16,199 nucleotides of DNA from CAYLNH01 sp964384625 (GTDB lineage: Bacteria; Verrucomicrobiota; Lentisphaeria; JABSQK01), in NCBI GenBank assembly GCA_964384625.1, contig CAYLNH010000162.1:1-16199 (forward strand), in the 5' to 3' direction. The translations under genes and the position numbers were made by a program. The notes under the pieces were generated by a model. That model had not been told where the DNA came from. It ran no database searches and was given only the letters and a program-made list of their open reading frames with translations. This document shows, piece after piece, positions 7,148 to 13,410 of this stretch (positions are counted from its first letter, which is position 1; each line of letters begins with the position of its first letter).

Positions 7148-7247
7148 ACTGAACAGCTTTCCGAAAATGTATCATGAGCATCCCTGCTCATGTTCCGGAG
7201 CACAAGCAGGATGCTTGTGATACATCCGGAGTTTGCACCTGTTCAGT
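7148..7247. repeat. Nested inverted-repeat element able to form a three-way junction
   Basis: Outer arms ACTGAACAG (7148-7156) and CTGTTCAGT (7239-7247) are perfect 9-bp inverted repeats. Inside, ATGTAT (7167-7172) pairs with ATACAT (7220-7225). Directly inside that are two adjacent perfect hairpins: CATGAGCA-TCCC-TGCTCATG (7173-7192) and CACAAGCA-GGA-TGCTTGTG (7201-7219), joined by TTCCGGAG. The whole therefore folds as a stem bearing two arms, on either strand. It contains no ORF of interest. A REP/BIME-like or MITE-like repeat is the most likely class; a structured RNA is possible. The rest of 6968-7295 holds a promoter and the gene-end copy. Confidence 0.75.
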
Positions 7248-7295
7248 TGCTCACGGAGTGAGGACATCCTTGGGGCGCTGATTGCCGACCACCGA

Positions 7296-8120
7296 TTACT
7301 TCTTCCTGCCCAACTCCTCCTGCTGGTCTTCTGTCAGGCCGACAAGGAACATGTTGTTCTGATCAACGCCGACCTTGAATTCCAACTCCTCCTTCATCGG
7401 GGCGGCGGCCAGGAGGTCCTTGAGTTGCTGCAGGAGGTCCTTGTGTCTGGCGAAGAGCTTGTCGTTCGTGGTCAGCAGGAGTTCTTTGCCGGCGAGTGCC
7501 CGGGCGTTGGAGGCCTTGCTTTGTTTCTCGGTCTTGCGAATGCGGTCGACCTCGAAGATGACGCCGCCGACGCCCTTTTCGATGATCTGGCCGCTGACCG
7601 TGCCGATGAAGCCGATGCCGCCGTTCGGTATGCTCTCACTATTGAGTTCCGCGGCCGTCTTCAGCTGTTTCTCGGCAGTGAACGTGCCCTTAGCGACTTT
7701 GCAGGAAAACTTGCCGTCCATCTTTGTGCCGGATTCCGACAGTTTGCCGGTCCATTCGATGCTGTAGCGGCGTTTACCCATGCTGTAGTAGGTTGTAAAG
7801 CCGACCCGGCTGCCGGGTTTGGCGGTGGTGAGTTTGGACTTGGTGATCGGCCAGCCGAAGGGTTTGCCGCTGAACTTGCGCTCGGCGCCGTTGTACTTGA
7901 TCGTCATGTTCTTCCGGGTGAACGCGGCGGGCTTCTGGAGCTTGCCCCAGGTTCCCTTCGTGGTGACCTGCCAGACGCCGTCCATGGCCCGATCGCGGTC
8001 TGCGAGCTTCTTGCGTTTCGGCTTGTTGCGAACGCCGACGGTGGCGAAGCCGTCGCCGGCAAAGGCAGCGGTGGCTCCGAGGGTGACGGCGATGGTGACG
8101 AATAACGCTCTGGTCTTCAT
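7296..8120 (-). CDS. Secreted protein of unknown function
   Basis: A 274-residue basic protein I do not recognise. Residues 1-21 are a clear Sec signal peptide (MKTRALFVTIAVTLGATAAFA), so it is exported to the periplasm or beyond. The body has repeated short strand-like segments rich in Gly, Thr and Lys (DGVWQVTTKGTWGKL, MDGKFSCKVAKGTFTAEKQ), which suggests a beta-sandwich or barrel, then a charged helix around 222-240 (ARHKDLLQQLKDLL) and a lysine/glutamate-rich end. There is one cysteine (C140). AAGGGACAG a few bases before the ATG is a good ribosome site. It lies downstream of the pseudopilin gene on the same strand but 238 bases away, so it may have its own promoter. Its 3' end is partly duplicated downstream. 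No catalytic motif is visible. Confidence 0.8.
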   Translation of the reverse strand: MKTRALFVTIAVTLGATAAFAGDGFATVGVRNKPKRKKLADRDRAMDGVWQVTTKGTWGKLQKPAAFTRKNMTIKYNGAERKFSGKPFGWPITKSKLTTAKPGSRVGFTTYYSMGKRRYSIEWTGKLSESGTKMDGKFSCKVAKGTFTAEKQLKTAAELNSESIPNGGIGFIGTVSGQIIEKGVGGVIFEVDRIRKTEKQSKASNARALAGKELLLTTNDKLFARHKDLLQQLKDLLAAAPMKEELEFKVGVDQNNMFLVGLTEDQQEELGRKK

Positions 8121-8246
8121 GATCTGTCCCTTGGTTGCCGTGGTTGTGTTGCTGTCCGGATCGATCGGAAGGGGAAAGCCGGGTTCCAGTCAACGCGCAA
8201 CGGGATTCGTACCGCATTGTTCGGCCCGGCTTCCGCCCACACTCTC

Positions 8247-8314
8247 TCCGATTCTCTTCTCTCTTCGAGGTACTGGGACGATGCTCACCCCTGGTTTATT
8301 AGATGAGAATCGGA
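8247..8314. repeat. 10-bp inverted repeat with 48-base loop
   Basis: TCCGATTCTC (8247-8256) and GAGAATCGGA (8305-8314) are perfect inverted repeats in the 238-base gap between the pseudopilin gene and the secreted-protein gene. On the plus strand a TCTTTT stretch follows, but no plus-strand gene ends here. A transcript end for the pseudopilin or a leader structure for the next gene are both possible. Confidence 0.4.
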
Positions 8315-8358
8315 TCTTTTCGCGGCAGACCAGCTGTCGCAGCCTGTAGTACTCCGGG

Positions 8359-9141
8359 TCATCCGCCCCAGTTGATGTTCCACTCGTTCTCCCACTCGTA
8401 GGTCTGGATCGGGCCGACGTGGCCGTCGGTGAAGACTGCATTGGTCCAGCCGCGATGGGCGTAGACATCCGCCTTGTTCGGGTTCTTGACGTGGTCGGCG
8501 AAGTGGCGGAAGGCGGTCATGACCCACCAGTCGGTATTTAAGGCCCAAGGGTACCAGCCGTACGACTCGGCGAACAGGAAGAACTCGCCGCCGTTGGCCT
8601 TTTTGGTCTGGTAATTCTGCAGCTTCACCCACTTATACTCCCCCCAATGGCTGCTGAAGTTGGTTGATGCGCCCTGGTGCATGGCGTAGCTGACGTAGTA
8701 CCCCGTGCTCGCCGGGTCGCTGCCTTTCACCTTGCCGTCATTCCAGAAGGTGGTCTTATAGCCGTAGGCGCCCGGCGTCAGGTTGCGGTCCTGCAGCGGG
8801 CAGTGATAGATCCGTTGATTGAGCTGGCTTTCGAGGTCGTCCCGCTGCCAGCCGCCCAGATAGGCGCCGACGCTGGTTTCCCAACGGATATCCCAGACGC
8901 CCCAGGTATCGGTGGTTTCCTTTTCCATCGCACCTTTCTGGTCGGCAGCCGGCAGGTAGCTCTCGTTGTCGTCCATGTACATGAACGCCCCCATGCCGAG
9001 CTGCTTCAGGTTCCCTTTGCAGACCACGTCCTGGGCATACTGCCGCGCCCGGCTCAAGGCCGGCACCAGCATGGCCGCCAGAATGGCGATAATGGCGACG
9101 ACTACCAGAAGCTCAATCAGCGTAAATCGCTTGTTTGGCAT
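8359..9141 (-). CDS. Type II pseudopilin-like protein with H-X9-DG motif
   Basis: A 260-residue protein. It begins MPNKR|FTLIELLVVVAIIAI: a short basic leader, the prepilin peptidase site before Phe6, the glutamate at mature position 5, and a hydrophobic helix to about residue 28. H229, nine residues, then D239-G240 (HVGPI follows) is the processing-associated H-X9-DG motif found in large pseudopilin families of PVC bacteria. The middle is rich in Trp and Tyr (SYGWYPWALNTDWWVM) and has two cysteines (C41, C114). The leader would be cleaved and N-methylated by a prepilin peptidase, and the protein would sit in the inner membrane facing outward. Its ATG overlaps the regulator's stop codon (TAATG), so translation is coupled to the upstream GntR/LacI gene. 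The exact role is unknown. Confidence 0.93.
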   Translation of the reverse strand: MPNKRFTLIELLVVVAIIAILAAMLVPALSRARQYAQDVVCKGNLKQLGMGAFMYMDDNESYLPAADQKGAMEKETTDTWGVWDIRWETSVGAYLGGWQRDDLESQLNQRIYHCPLQDRNLTPGAYGYKTTFWNDGKVKGSDPASTGYYVSYAMHQGASTNFSSHWGEYKWVKLQNYQTKKANGGEFFLFAESYGWYPWALNTDWWVMTAFRHFADHVKNPNKADVYAHRGWTNAVFTDGHVGPIQTYEWENEWNINWGG

Positions 9142-10298
9142 TACTCTGTCTCCTTCTCAAGTTCAAGGGGCGCCGGCCGGCCGGTCTTGTCGTTATACAC
9201 CACCAGTTCCGGTTTGACGGTCCGGTGGACGACGTCGGCATCCGGCTCGGCGATCCGTCGTTGCACCAGTTCGGCGAGTTGCCGGCCCACCTCCGGATTG
9301 CGGCGGTCGACCGAGGCAATCGGCGGCGTGTCCTCAAATCGACGGTCCCAGCCGTCTTCCCAGTAGTTGTCGAAGCCGGCCAGTTTGACGTCGCGGTTCG
9401 GCTCCAGACCGAAGTCCCGGATCGCGGCGGCGAAGGCGGGGATCTGCCCGTCCGACGGCGCCAGGACGGCGTCGATTTGCGGTTCATTCTGCAGGTACGG
9501 GAGCAGGGCGCCGGCAAGCATCTGACGGCTCTGTTCGAAGGTCAGATCGTCGCGCACGGCCGGGGGCAACCTGTCCTGCTGCAGATGCGGCAGGGGCGTG
9601 ACGCCGTGTTCACGGCAGGCCTGTTCATAGCCGCGATCGCGGGCGGCAATCCAGTCCGGCGTCCAACCGCGAAGCAGCCGCCGGCAACCCAGCGACAGCA
9701 GATGGCGCGTCAATCGCCGCGTCCCTTCCTCCTGATCCGGAAAGACCGTGTCGTGTTGCGGAAATTCCTCGGCCGGGCCGTAGACCACCAGGGGGGTATT
9801 GCCCTGCTGCAGCCGCGTGAGCAGATCCGAACGTCCGTGGTCGGCGAGATCAATCCCATGGATCAGCGCCGCCGCCGGCTGATCGTTCAGCCACCGGTCC
9901 AATTCGTCCAACGTCAGATGCTTGGGCTGCAGCATCAGCACCTGGCGGCCGGCTGCCTGCAGGCCGGACAACGCGGAGAAGAAAATCCACCATTCCCAGC
10001 CGGGAGCACGCTGGACCGTGCCGGCCAGGCTCTGGCCGCCGCTGGAGGCAAGCAGCAGAATCGTGTTGCTCAGTCGCCGGCTGCCGAGCAGACGGCGACG
10101 ACCCTGCACATGGATTCGGCCCTCCTGTTCGAGTTGCCGCAGAGCCCGGTGCACCGACGGCTGTGAAATCCCGAGGTCGTCGGCAATCGCAGTCTCGGGC
10201 GGCAGCGCCTGCCCCGGGCGCAGCCGTTGTTGCGTCAGCCACCGATTGACCCGTCGGTAGGACTTCGGCCGGCGTCGTCGAGTGGTCGTTGCGGGCAT
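9141..10298 (-). CDS. GntR-type winged helix/LacI-type sensor regulator, coupled to pseudopilin
   Basis: A 385-residue transcription factor. Residues about 12-68 form a GntR winged helix (YRRVNRWLTQQRLRPGQALP, then the recognition helix ISQPSVHRALRQLEQEGRI). Residues about 78-375 resemble a LacI-type sugar sensor: NTILLLASS opening strand, PAAALIHGID, CRRLLRGW, AVLAPSDGQIPAFAAAIRDFG and DVKLAGFDNYWEDG, the last close to the family's late GFDN motif. AAGGA eight bases before the ATG is a good ribosome site, and an AT-rich promoter with palindromes lies upstream. The stop overlaps the pseudopilin ATG by one base. A class II aldolase/dehydrogenase gene is divergent to it and may be a target. The ligand is probably a sugar; this is inference from the sensor fold. 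Confidence 0.9.
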   Translation of the reverse strand: MPATTTRRRRPKSYRRVNRWLTQQRLRPGQALPPETAIADDLGISQPSVHRALRQLEQEGRIHVQGRRRLLGSRRLSNTILLLASSGGQSLAGTVQRAPGWEWWIFFSALSGLQAAGRQVLMLQPKHLTLDELDRWLNDQPAAALIHGIDLADHGRSDLLTRLQQGNTPLVVYGPAEEFPQHDTVFPDQEEGTRRLTRHLLSLGCRRLLRGWTPDWIAARDRGYEQACREHGVTPLPHLQQDRLPPAVRDDLTFEQSRQMLAGALLPYLQNEPQIDAVLAPSDGQIPAFAAAIRDFGLEPNRDVKLAGFDNYWEDGWDRRFEDTPPIASVDRRNPEVGRQLAELVQRRIAEPDADVVHRTVKPELVVYNDKTGRPAPLELEKETE

Positions 10299-10331
10299 TG
10301 TAATTCCTTTCCTGTAACGAATACTAAATAG

Positions 10332-10360
10332 AGAATATCTTGTTCAAACCGAATATTCAA
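10332..10360 (-). promoter_or_regulatory. Predicted sigma70-type promoter for the regulator-pseudopilin pair
   Basis: On the minus strand TTGAAT (-35) and TATTCT (-10) are separated by exactly 17 bases, with the start codon 34 bases beyond the -10. The region is markedly AT-rich against a GC-rich background. The palindrome GAATATTC (10351-10358) overlaps the -35 box, which would suit repression. Confidence 0.5.
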
Positions 10361-10382
10361 GCCCAAAATGAATAATTATTCA
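10333..10382. promoter_or_regulatory. Series of GAAT/ATTC palindromes, candidate operator array
   Basis: Three GAAT-started sites lie 18 and 19 bases apart: GAATATCTTGTTC (10333-10345, imperfect), GAATATTC (10351-10358, perfect) and TGAATAATTATTCA (10369-10382, perfect 14-bp palindrome). They overlap and flank the predicted promoter of the GntR/LacI gene. Autoregulation by that protein is the simplest reading, with possible control of the divergent aldolase gene. Confidence 0.55.
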
Positions 10383-10568
10383 AAAAGCGGGGAGGGGGCA
10401 GGCTGAGGAGCGCCGGCATTGTACTTGTGAGACAGCCGGGCATTGCACCGATTCCGCCGCTTAATGCGGGAATGGTTCATTGGGGTGCACGTCCCCGGAC
10501 AGCGTTTTCGAAAAACGCGGCATGCCTGTGGTGGTGTCGGCGGGCCGGGCGGCGGTCGTGTCTTGCAT

Positions 10569-10683
10569 TCACCGGTGAGTCATCTATGCTTTAGCCCGAA
10601 GGTTTTCAGCGTGGCGGCGACGCGATAGAATACGAGGTAATCTTCAGCCCGACTTTTGCTGAGCACAACCCGTCCAGAAGGAG
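10569..10683 (+). promoter_or_regulatory. Upstream region of the aldolase gene: palindrome, possible promoter, strong RBS
   Basis: The 310 bases between the AT-rich array and the aldolase hold no gene. I see a perfect 10-bp palindrome TCACCGGTGA (10569-10578), a possible promoter TTTTCA-17 bases-TAGAAT (10603-10631), and a strong ribosome site AGAAGGAG (10676-10683) nine bases before the TTG start. A small perfect hairpin GCGTTTT-CGA-AAAACGC (10502-10518) lies further upstream. The ribosome site decides the unusual start codon; the promoter is only a candidate. Confidence 0.45.
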
Positions 10684-10692
10684 TATTTCGTT

Positions 10693-12612
10693 TTGACCGA
10701 GCAGGGATTACAGGCGATTGCAGAGGCATCGCAACGATACGGCCGCGACCCGATGTATGTTTTCGGCGGCGGCGGCAACACCTCCGTCAAGACTGCGGAC
10801 CACCTCTTCGTCAAGCCCAGCGGCGTCGAACTGGCGACGATCGAACCGGGGCAGTTTGTCAAGCTGGACCGCGAAGCCATTCGCCAGGTCTACGACATGG
10901 AAGCTCCAGCGGAGGCGCAAGCCCGTGAGGCGCTGATCAAGGACGTGATGGCGGCGGCGGTCTGCCCGGATTCCGGCGGCCGTCCGTCCGTGGAGGCGCC
11001 CCTGCATGAACTGCTGCCGGCGACCTATGTCGTCCATATGCACCCGATTCTGGTGAACGGGATGACGTGCGCCGTCAACGGCGAGGAGGTCTGCCGGCGG
11101 CTGTTTCCGGATGCCATGTGGGTGGACTTCATTGATCCGGGCTACACGCTGGCGGTCGAGATCCACAGGCGTCTCGGCGACTTCGTGGAACAGGCGGGGT
11201 ACTCGCCGAAGATGATCTTCCTGCAGAGCCACGGCGTCTTTGTCGCGGCCGACACCATTGCCGAGATTGACGCGATCTACGAGAAGATCAACACGGCACT
11301 TCAGGCGGAGTTCGACGCGGCCGGCGTGAGCTTTGAACTCGATCCCGGCAAGCCGGATGTCGACACGATGATGATGACGGCGCCGGCGTTGCGGACATGG
11401 CTGGGGACCGACTGCGCGCGCGCCGCGGTGAAGGCCTCCGGCTACTTCGAACCGGTTCCGGGGCCGTTGTCTCCCGATCACATTGTGTACGCCAAGTCGT
11501 ACGCGTTGACTGCGGAGCCGTCGGTAGAGAGCATCGCTGATTTTGACAAGCGGCACGGCTATCAGCCGGCCGTTGTGGCAGTCGAGGGCAAGGCGTTGTT
11601 TGCCGTCGGCAACAACATTAAGACGGCGCAGGTGATCCTGGAGGCCGCCCGCAATGCACGTCAGGTTGTCCAACTTACCGAAGCCTTCGGCGGGCCGCGG
11701 TTCATGACCGACCGCGAACGCGAGTTTATCGAGAACTGGGAAGTCGAGAGCTATCGCAAGAAACTGGCGGAAGGCGGCGGCGGCGCAAAACGGATGCAGG
11801 GCAAGATCATGTTGATCACCGGCGGCGCCCAGGGCTTCGGCCTGGGAATCGCCGAGTGCATGGCGGAGCAGGGCGCCACCGTGATCCTGGCCGACGTCAA
11901 CGCCGAAGGCGCAGCCGTCGCGGCGGACGACCTGAACGCCCGGTTCGGCAAGGGCACAGCCACGTCCGTCGCCGTCAACGTGATGGACGAAGACTCGGTC
12001 GCCGCCATGGCCCAGCAGATAGTGTTCGACTGCGGCGGTCTGGACGTATTGATCTCCAACGCCGGCGTCTTGCGGGCGGGCTCGGTGAAGACCATGGAGA
12101 AGAAGGACTGGGACCTGGTCAACGGCGTCAACTACACGGGGTACTTTCTCGGCGTCAAGTACCTGGCCCCGGTGATGGCGGCGCAGAACGTTGAGGGCAA
12201 CACCGCCTGGATGGACATCATCCAGGTCAGCAGCAAGAGCGGTTTGGAGGGCAGCAACCGCAATGCGGCGTACGCCGGCAGCAAGTTCGGCGGCATCGGC
12301 CTGACCCAGAGCTTCGCGATGGAACTGGTGGACGACTGCATTAAGGTCAACAGCGTCTGTCCGGGCAACTTCTTTGACGGCCCGCTGTGGTCCGATCCGG
12401 AGAAGGGTTTGTTCGTACAGTACCTGAACAGCGGCAAGGTCCCCGGCGCCAGGACCATCGAAGACGTCAAGGCCTTCTACGAAGCCAAGGTTCCGATGGG
12501 CCGCGGCTGTTATCCGGAGGACGTGACCAAGGCGATCATGTACGCCGTCGACCAGCAGTACGAGACGGGGCAGGCCATCCCGATCACCGGCGGCCAGGTC
12601 ATGCTGAAGTAG
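10693..12612 (+). CDS. Bifunctional class II aldolase/short-chain dehydrogenase
   Basis: A 639-residue fusion. Residues 1 to about 350 are a class II (zinc) aldolase: GGGGNTSVK phosphate loop at 25-33, E101 as likely acid/base, H115 and H117 (HMHP) and H180 (QSHG) as zinc ligands. Residues about 368-639 are a short-chain dehydrogenase: TGGAQGFGLG NAD(P)-binding loop at 376-385, NAG at 456-458, and the S514, Y527, K531 catalytic set (YAGSK). Such fusions cleave a ketose 1-phosphate such as rhamnulose-1-phosphate to dihydroxyacetone phosphate and lactaldehyde, then oxidise or reduce an aldehyde. The dehydrogenase ending (SKFGGIGLTQS, GQAIPITGGQVM) resembles sorbitol-6-phosphate dehydrogenase from memory, so the true second reaction is open. 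The TTG start is supported by AGAAGGAG nine bases upstream. The length is slightly short for the family. Confidence 0.9.
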   Translation: MTEQGLQAIAEASQRYGRDPMYVFGGGGNTSVKTADHLFVKPSGVELATIEPGQFVKLDREAIRQVYDMEAPAEAQAREALIKDVMAAAVCPDSGGRPSVEAPLHELLPATYVVHMHPILVNGMTCAVNGEEVCRRLFPDAMWVDFIDPGYTLAVEIHRRLGDFVEQAGYSPKMIFLQSHGVFVAADTIAEIDAIYEKINTALQAEFDAAGVSFELDPGKPDVDTMMMTAPALRTWLGTDCARAAVKASGYFEPVPGPLSPDHIVYAKSYALTAEPSVESIADFDKRHGYQPAVVAVEGKALFAVGNNIKTAQVILEAARNARQVVQLTEAFGGPRFMTDREREFIENWEVESYRKKLAEGGGGAKRMQGKIMLITGGAQGFGLGIAECMAEQGATVILADVNAEGAAVAADDLNARFGKGTATSVAVNVMDEDSVAAMAQQIVFDCGGLDVLISNAGVLRAGSVKTMEKKDWDLVNGVNYTGYFLGVKYLAPVMAAQNVEGNTAWMDIIQVSSKSGLEGSNRNAAYAGSKFGGIGLTQSFAMELVDDCIKVNSVCPGNFFDGPLWSDPEKGLFVQYLNSGKVPGARTIEDVKAFYEAKVPMGRGCYPEDVTKAIMYAVDQQYETGQAIPITGGQVMLK

Positions 12613-12648
12613 GGCGCTTGTTATCCGGCTCGAGAGACGTCCGAAATC

Positions 12649-12720
12649 GTAGCGCCGGCCTCTGTCCCGCGACTCTCCGGCCCGGTCGCAGGAGGAACGC
12701 GGGGCAGAGGCCCGCGCTAC
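12649..12720. repeat. Large imperfect inverted repeat with 23-bp arms
   Basis: The left arm starts GTAGCGCCGGCCTCTGTCCC (12649-12671) and the right arm is its reverse complement with two mismatches (12698-12720). Inner bases CTCC/GGAG extend the stem. It lies in the 352-base gap between the aldolase and rpsT. Its style, GTAGCGC followed by a G/C-rich block, fits a dispersed chromosomal repeat rather than a terminator, since no T-run follows. Confidence 0.65.
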
Positions 12721-12784
12721 GTCTTGGAGATTCTGGACCGTTGTAACAGGGGGAGGTGGACGGGATCCCTGAGGAGGCCGTGCT

Positions 12785-12817
12785 GTTGCTCGAGGGATAT
12801 CTCTGCCTCGAGGCAAC
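12785..12817. repeat. Small hairpin upstream of rpsT
   Basis: GTTGCTCGAGG (12785-12795) pairs with CCTCGAGGCAAC (12806-12817) with one bulge. No T-run follows. It could mark the end of the aldolase transcript or be part of the repeat-rich gap; the remaining bases to 12870 show nothing further. Confidence 0.3.
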
Positions 12818-12875
12818 CCGGATATCGAGCGGCAGGAGGGAGTAGTTGATAACCACAGAAAATCTTCCAAAGGGG

Positions 12876-12905
12876 TTGCAATCAGATGCTTCCCGCCCAT
12901 ATTAC
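12876..12905 (+). promoter_or_regulatory. Possible promoter for rpsT
   Basis: TTGCAA and TATTAC are separated by 18 bases, about 60 bases before the rpsT start. It is a moderate match to sigma70 consensus and the best in this stretch. The downstream leader carries AGGA nine bases before the ATG. Confidence 0.35.
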
Positions 12906-12964
12906 GCCCCTTACAGTCGCGGTATTTACCGGATTTTGAACATAAGCAAACAGGATTGCAGTAC

Positions 12965-13234
12965 ATGCCCAATACCAAGTCTGCCAAGAAGCGGATGCGT
13001 CAGGACGACGAACGTCATCTGCGCAACAAAGCCCGCAAGTCCCTCGCCTGGACGCAGGAGAAGAAGTTCCGTGCTTCTCTCAAGAAACGTGATTTCGAAA
13101 CGGCTGAGAAGGCCCTGGCCGAAACGGCCAGTGCCCTCGACAAGGCTGCGAAAAGCAACGCGATCCATCAGAACAAGGCCGACCGCAAGAAGGCCCGTCT
13201 GACCGCCGCCCTCGCCAAGGCGAAGGCTGAGTAA
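12965..13234 (+). CDS. rpsT: 30S ribosomal protein S20
   Basis: An 89-residue, strongly basic protein that binds 16S rRNA in the small ribosomal subunit. MPNTKSAKKRMRQDDERHLR is the standard S20 opening, followed by long helices rich in Lys and Ala (ALDKAAKSNAIHQNKADRKK, SRL-type ending reduced to ARLTAALAKAKAE). The length is normal for the family. The start is the ATG with AGGA nine bases upstream; an in-frame TTG three codons earlier would overlap that site and add residues the family lacks. It is a single-gene unit: it has its own apparent promoter and is followed by a strong intrinsic terminator. It is a housekeeping gene set among accessory genes. Confidence 0.97.
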   Translation: MPNTKSAKKRMRQDDERHLRNKARKSLAWTQEKKFRASLKKRDFETAEKALAETASALDKAAKSNAIHQNKADRKKARLTAALAKAKAE

Positions 13235-13258
13235 AGGGTCGTTCCCCGAAGCTGGTTT

Positions 13259-13293
13259 GCCCGATGCCCCGTCACGGCATCGGGCTCTTTTTT
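13259..13293 (+). terminator. Intrinsic terminator of rpsT
   Basis: GCCCGATGCC and GGCATCGGGC form a perfect 10-bp stem with a seven-base loop, directly followed by TCTTTTTT. It lies 25 bases after the rpsT stop codon. The following 13294-13410 shows no gene in its own right, although a shifted frame of the next gene may continue into it. Confidence 0.95.
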
Positions 13294-13410
13294 GTCTTGT
13301 GGCTGCTGAATTTCTGCCGGGCCGAACATTGTCCGGTTATCCTGTGATTACTGGGCAGGCAGATGGATGCGAAAGCAGGCGGTGGTTTCTCTGGTGCAGG
13401 GCGATATCCC

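Noticed and set aside
9135..10166. Plus-strand ORF of 343 codons opposite the second GntR/LacI gene
   Set aside because: Antisense shadow; the minus strand has winged-helix and sensor motifs, a good ribosome site and a promoter.
12956..12964. TTG start three codons upstream of rpsT
   Set aside because: It overlaps the ribosome site and adds residues absent from S20 proteins; the ATG at 12965 gives the standard beginning.
10708..12987. Minus-strand ORF of 759 codons opposite the aldolase/dehydrogenase
   Set aside because: Despite its length it is antisense to a protein with two complete catalytic domains, and it runs across the inverted repeat and into rpsT. High GC explains the long open frame.
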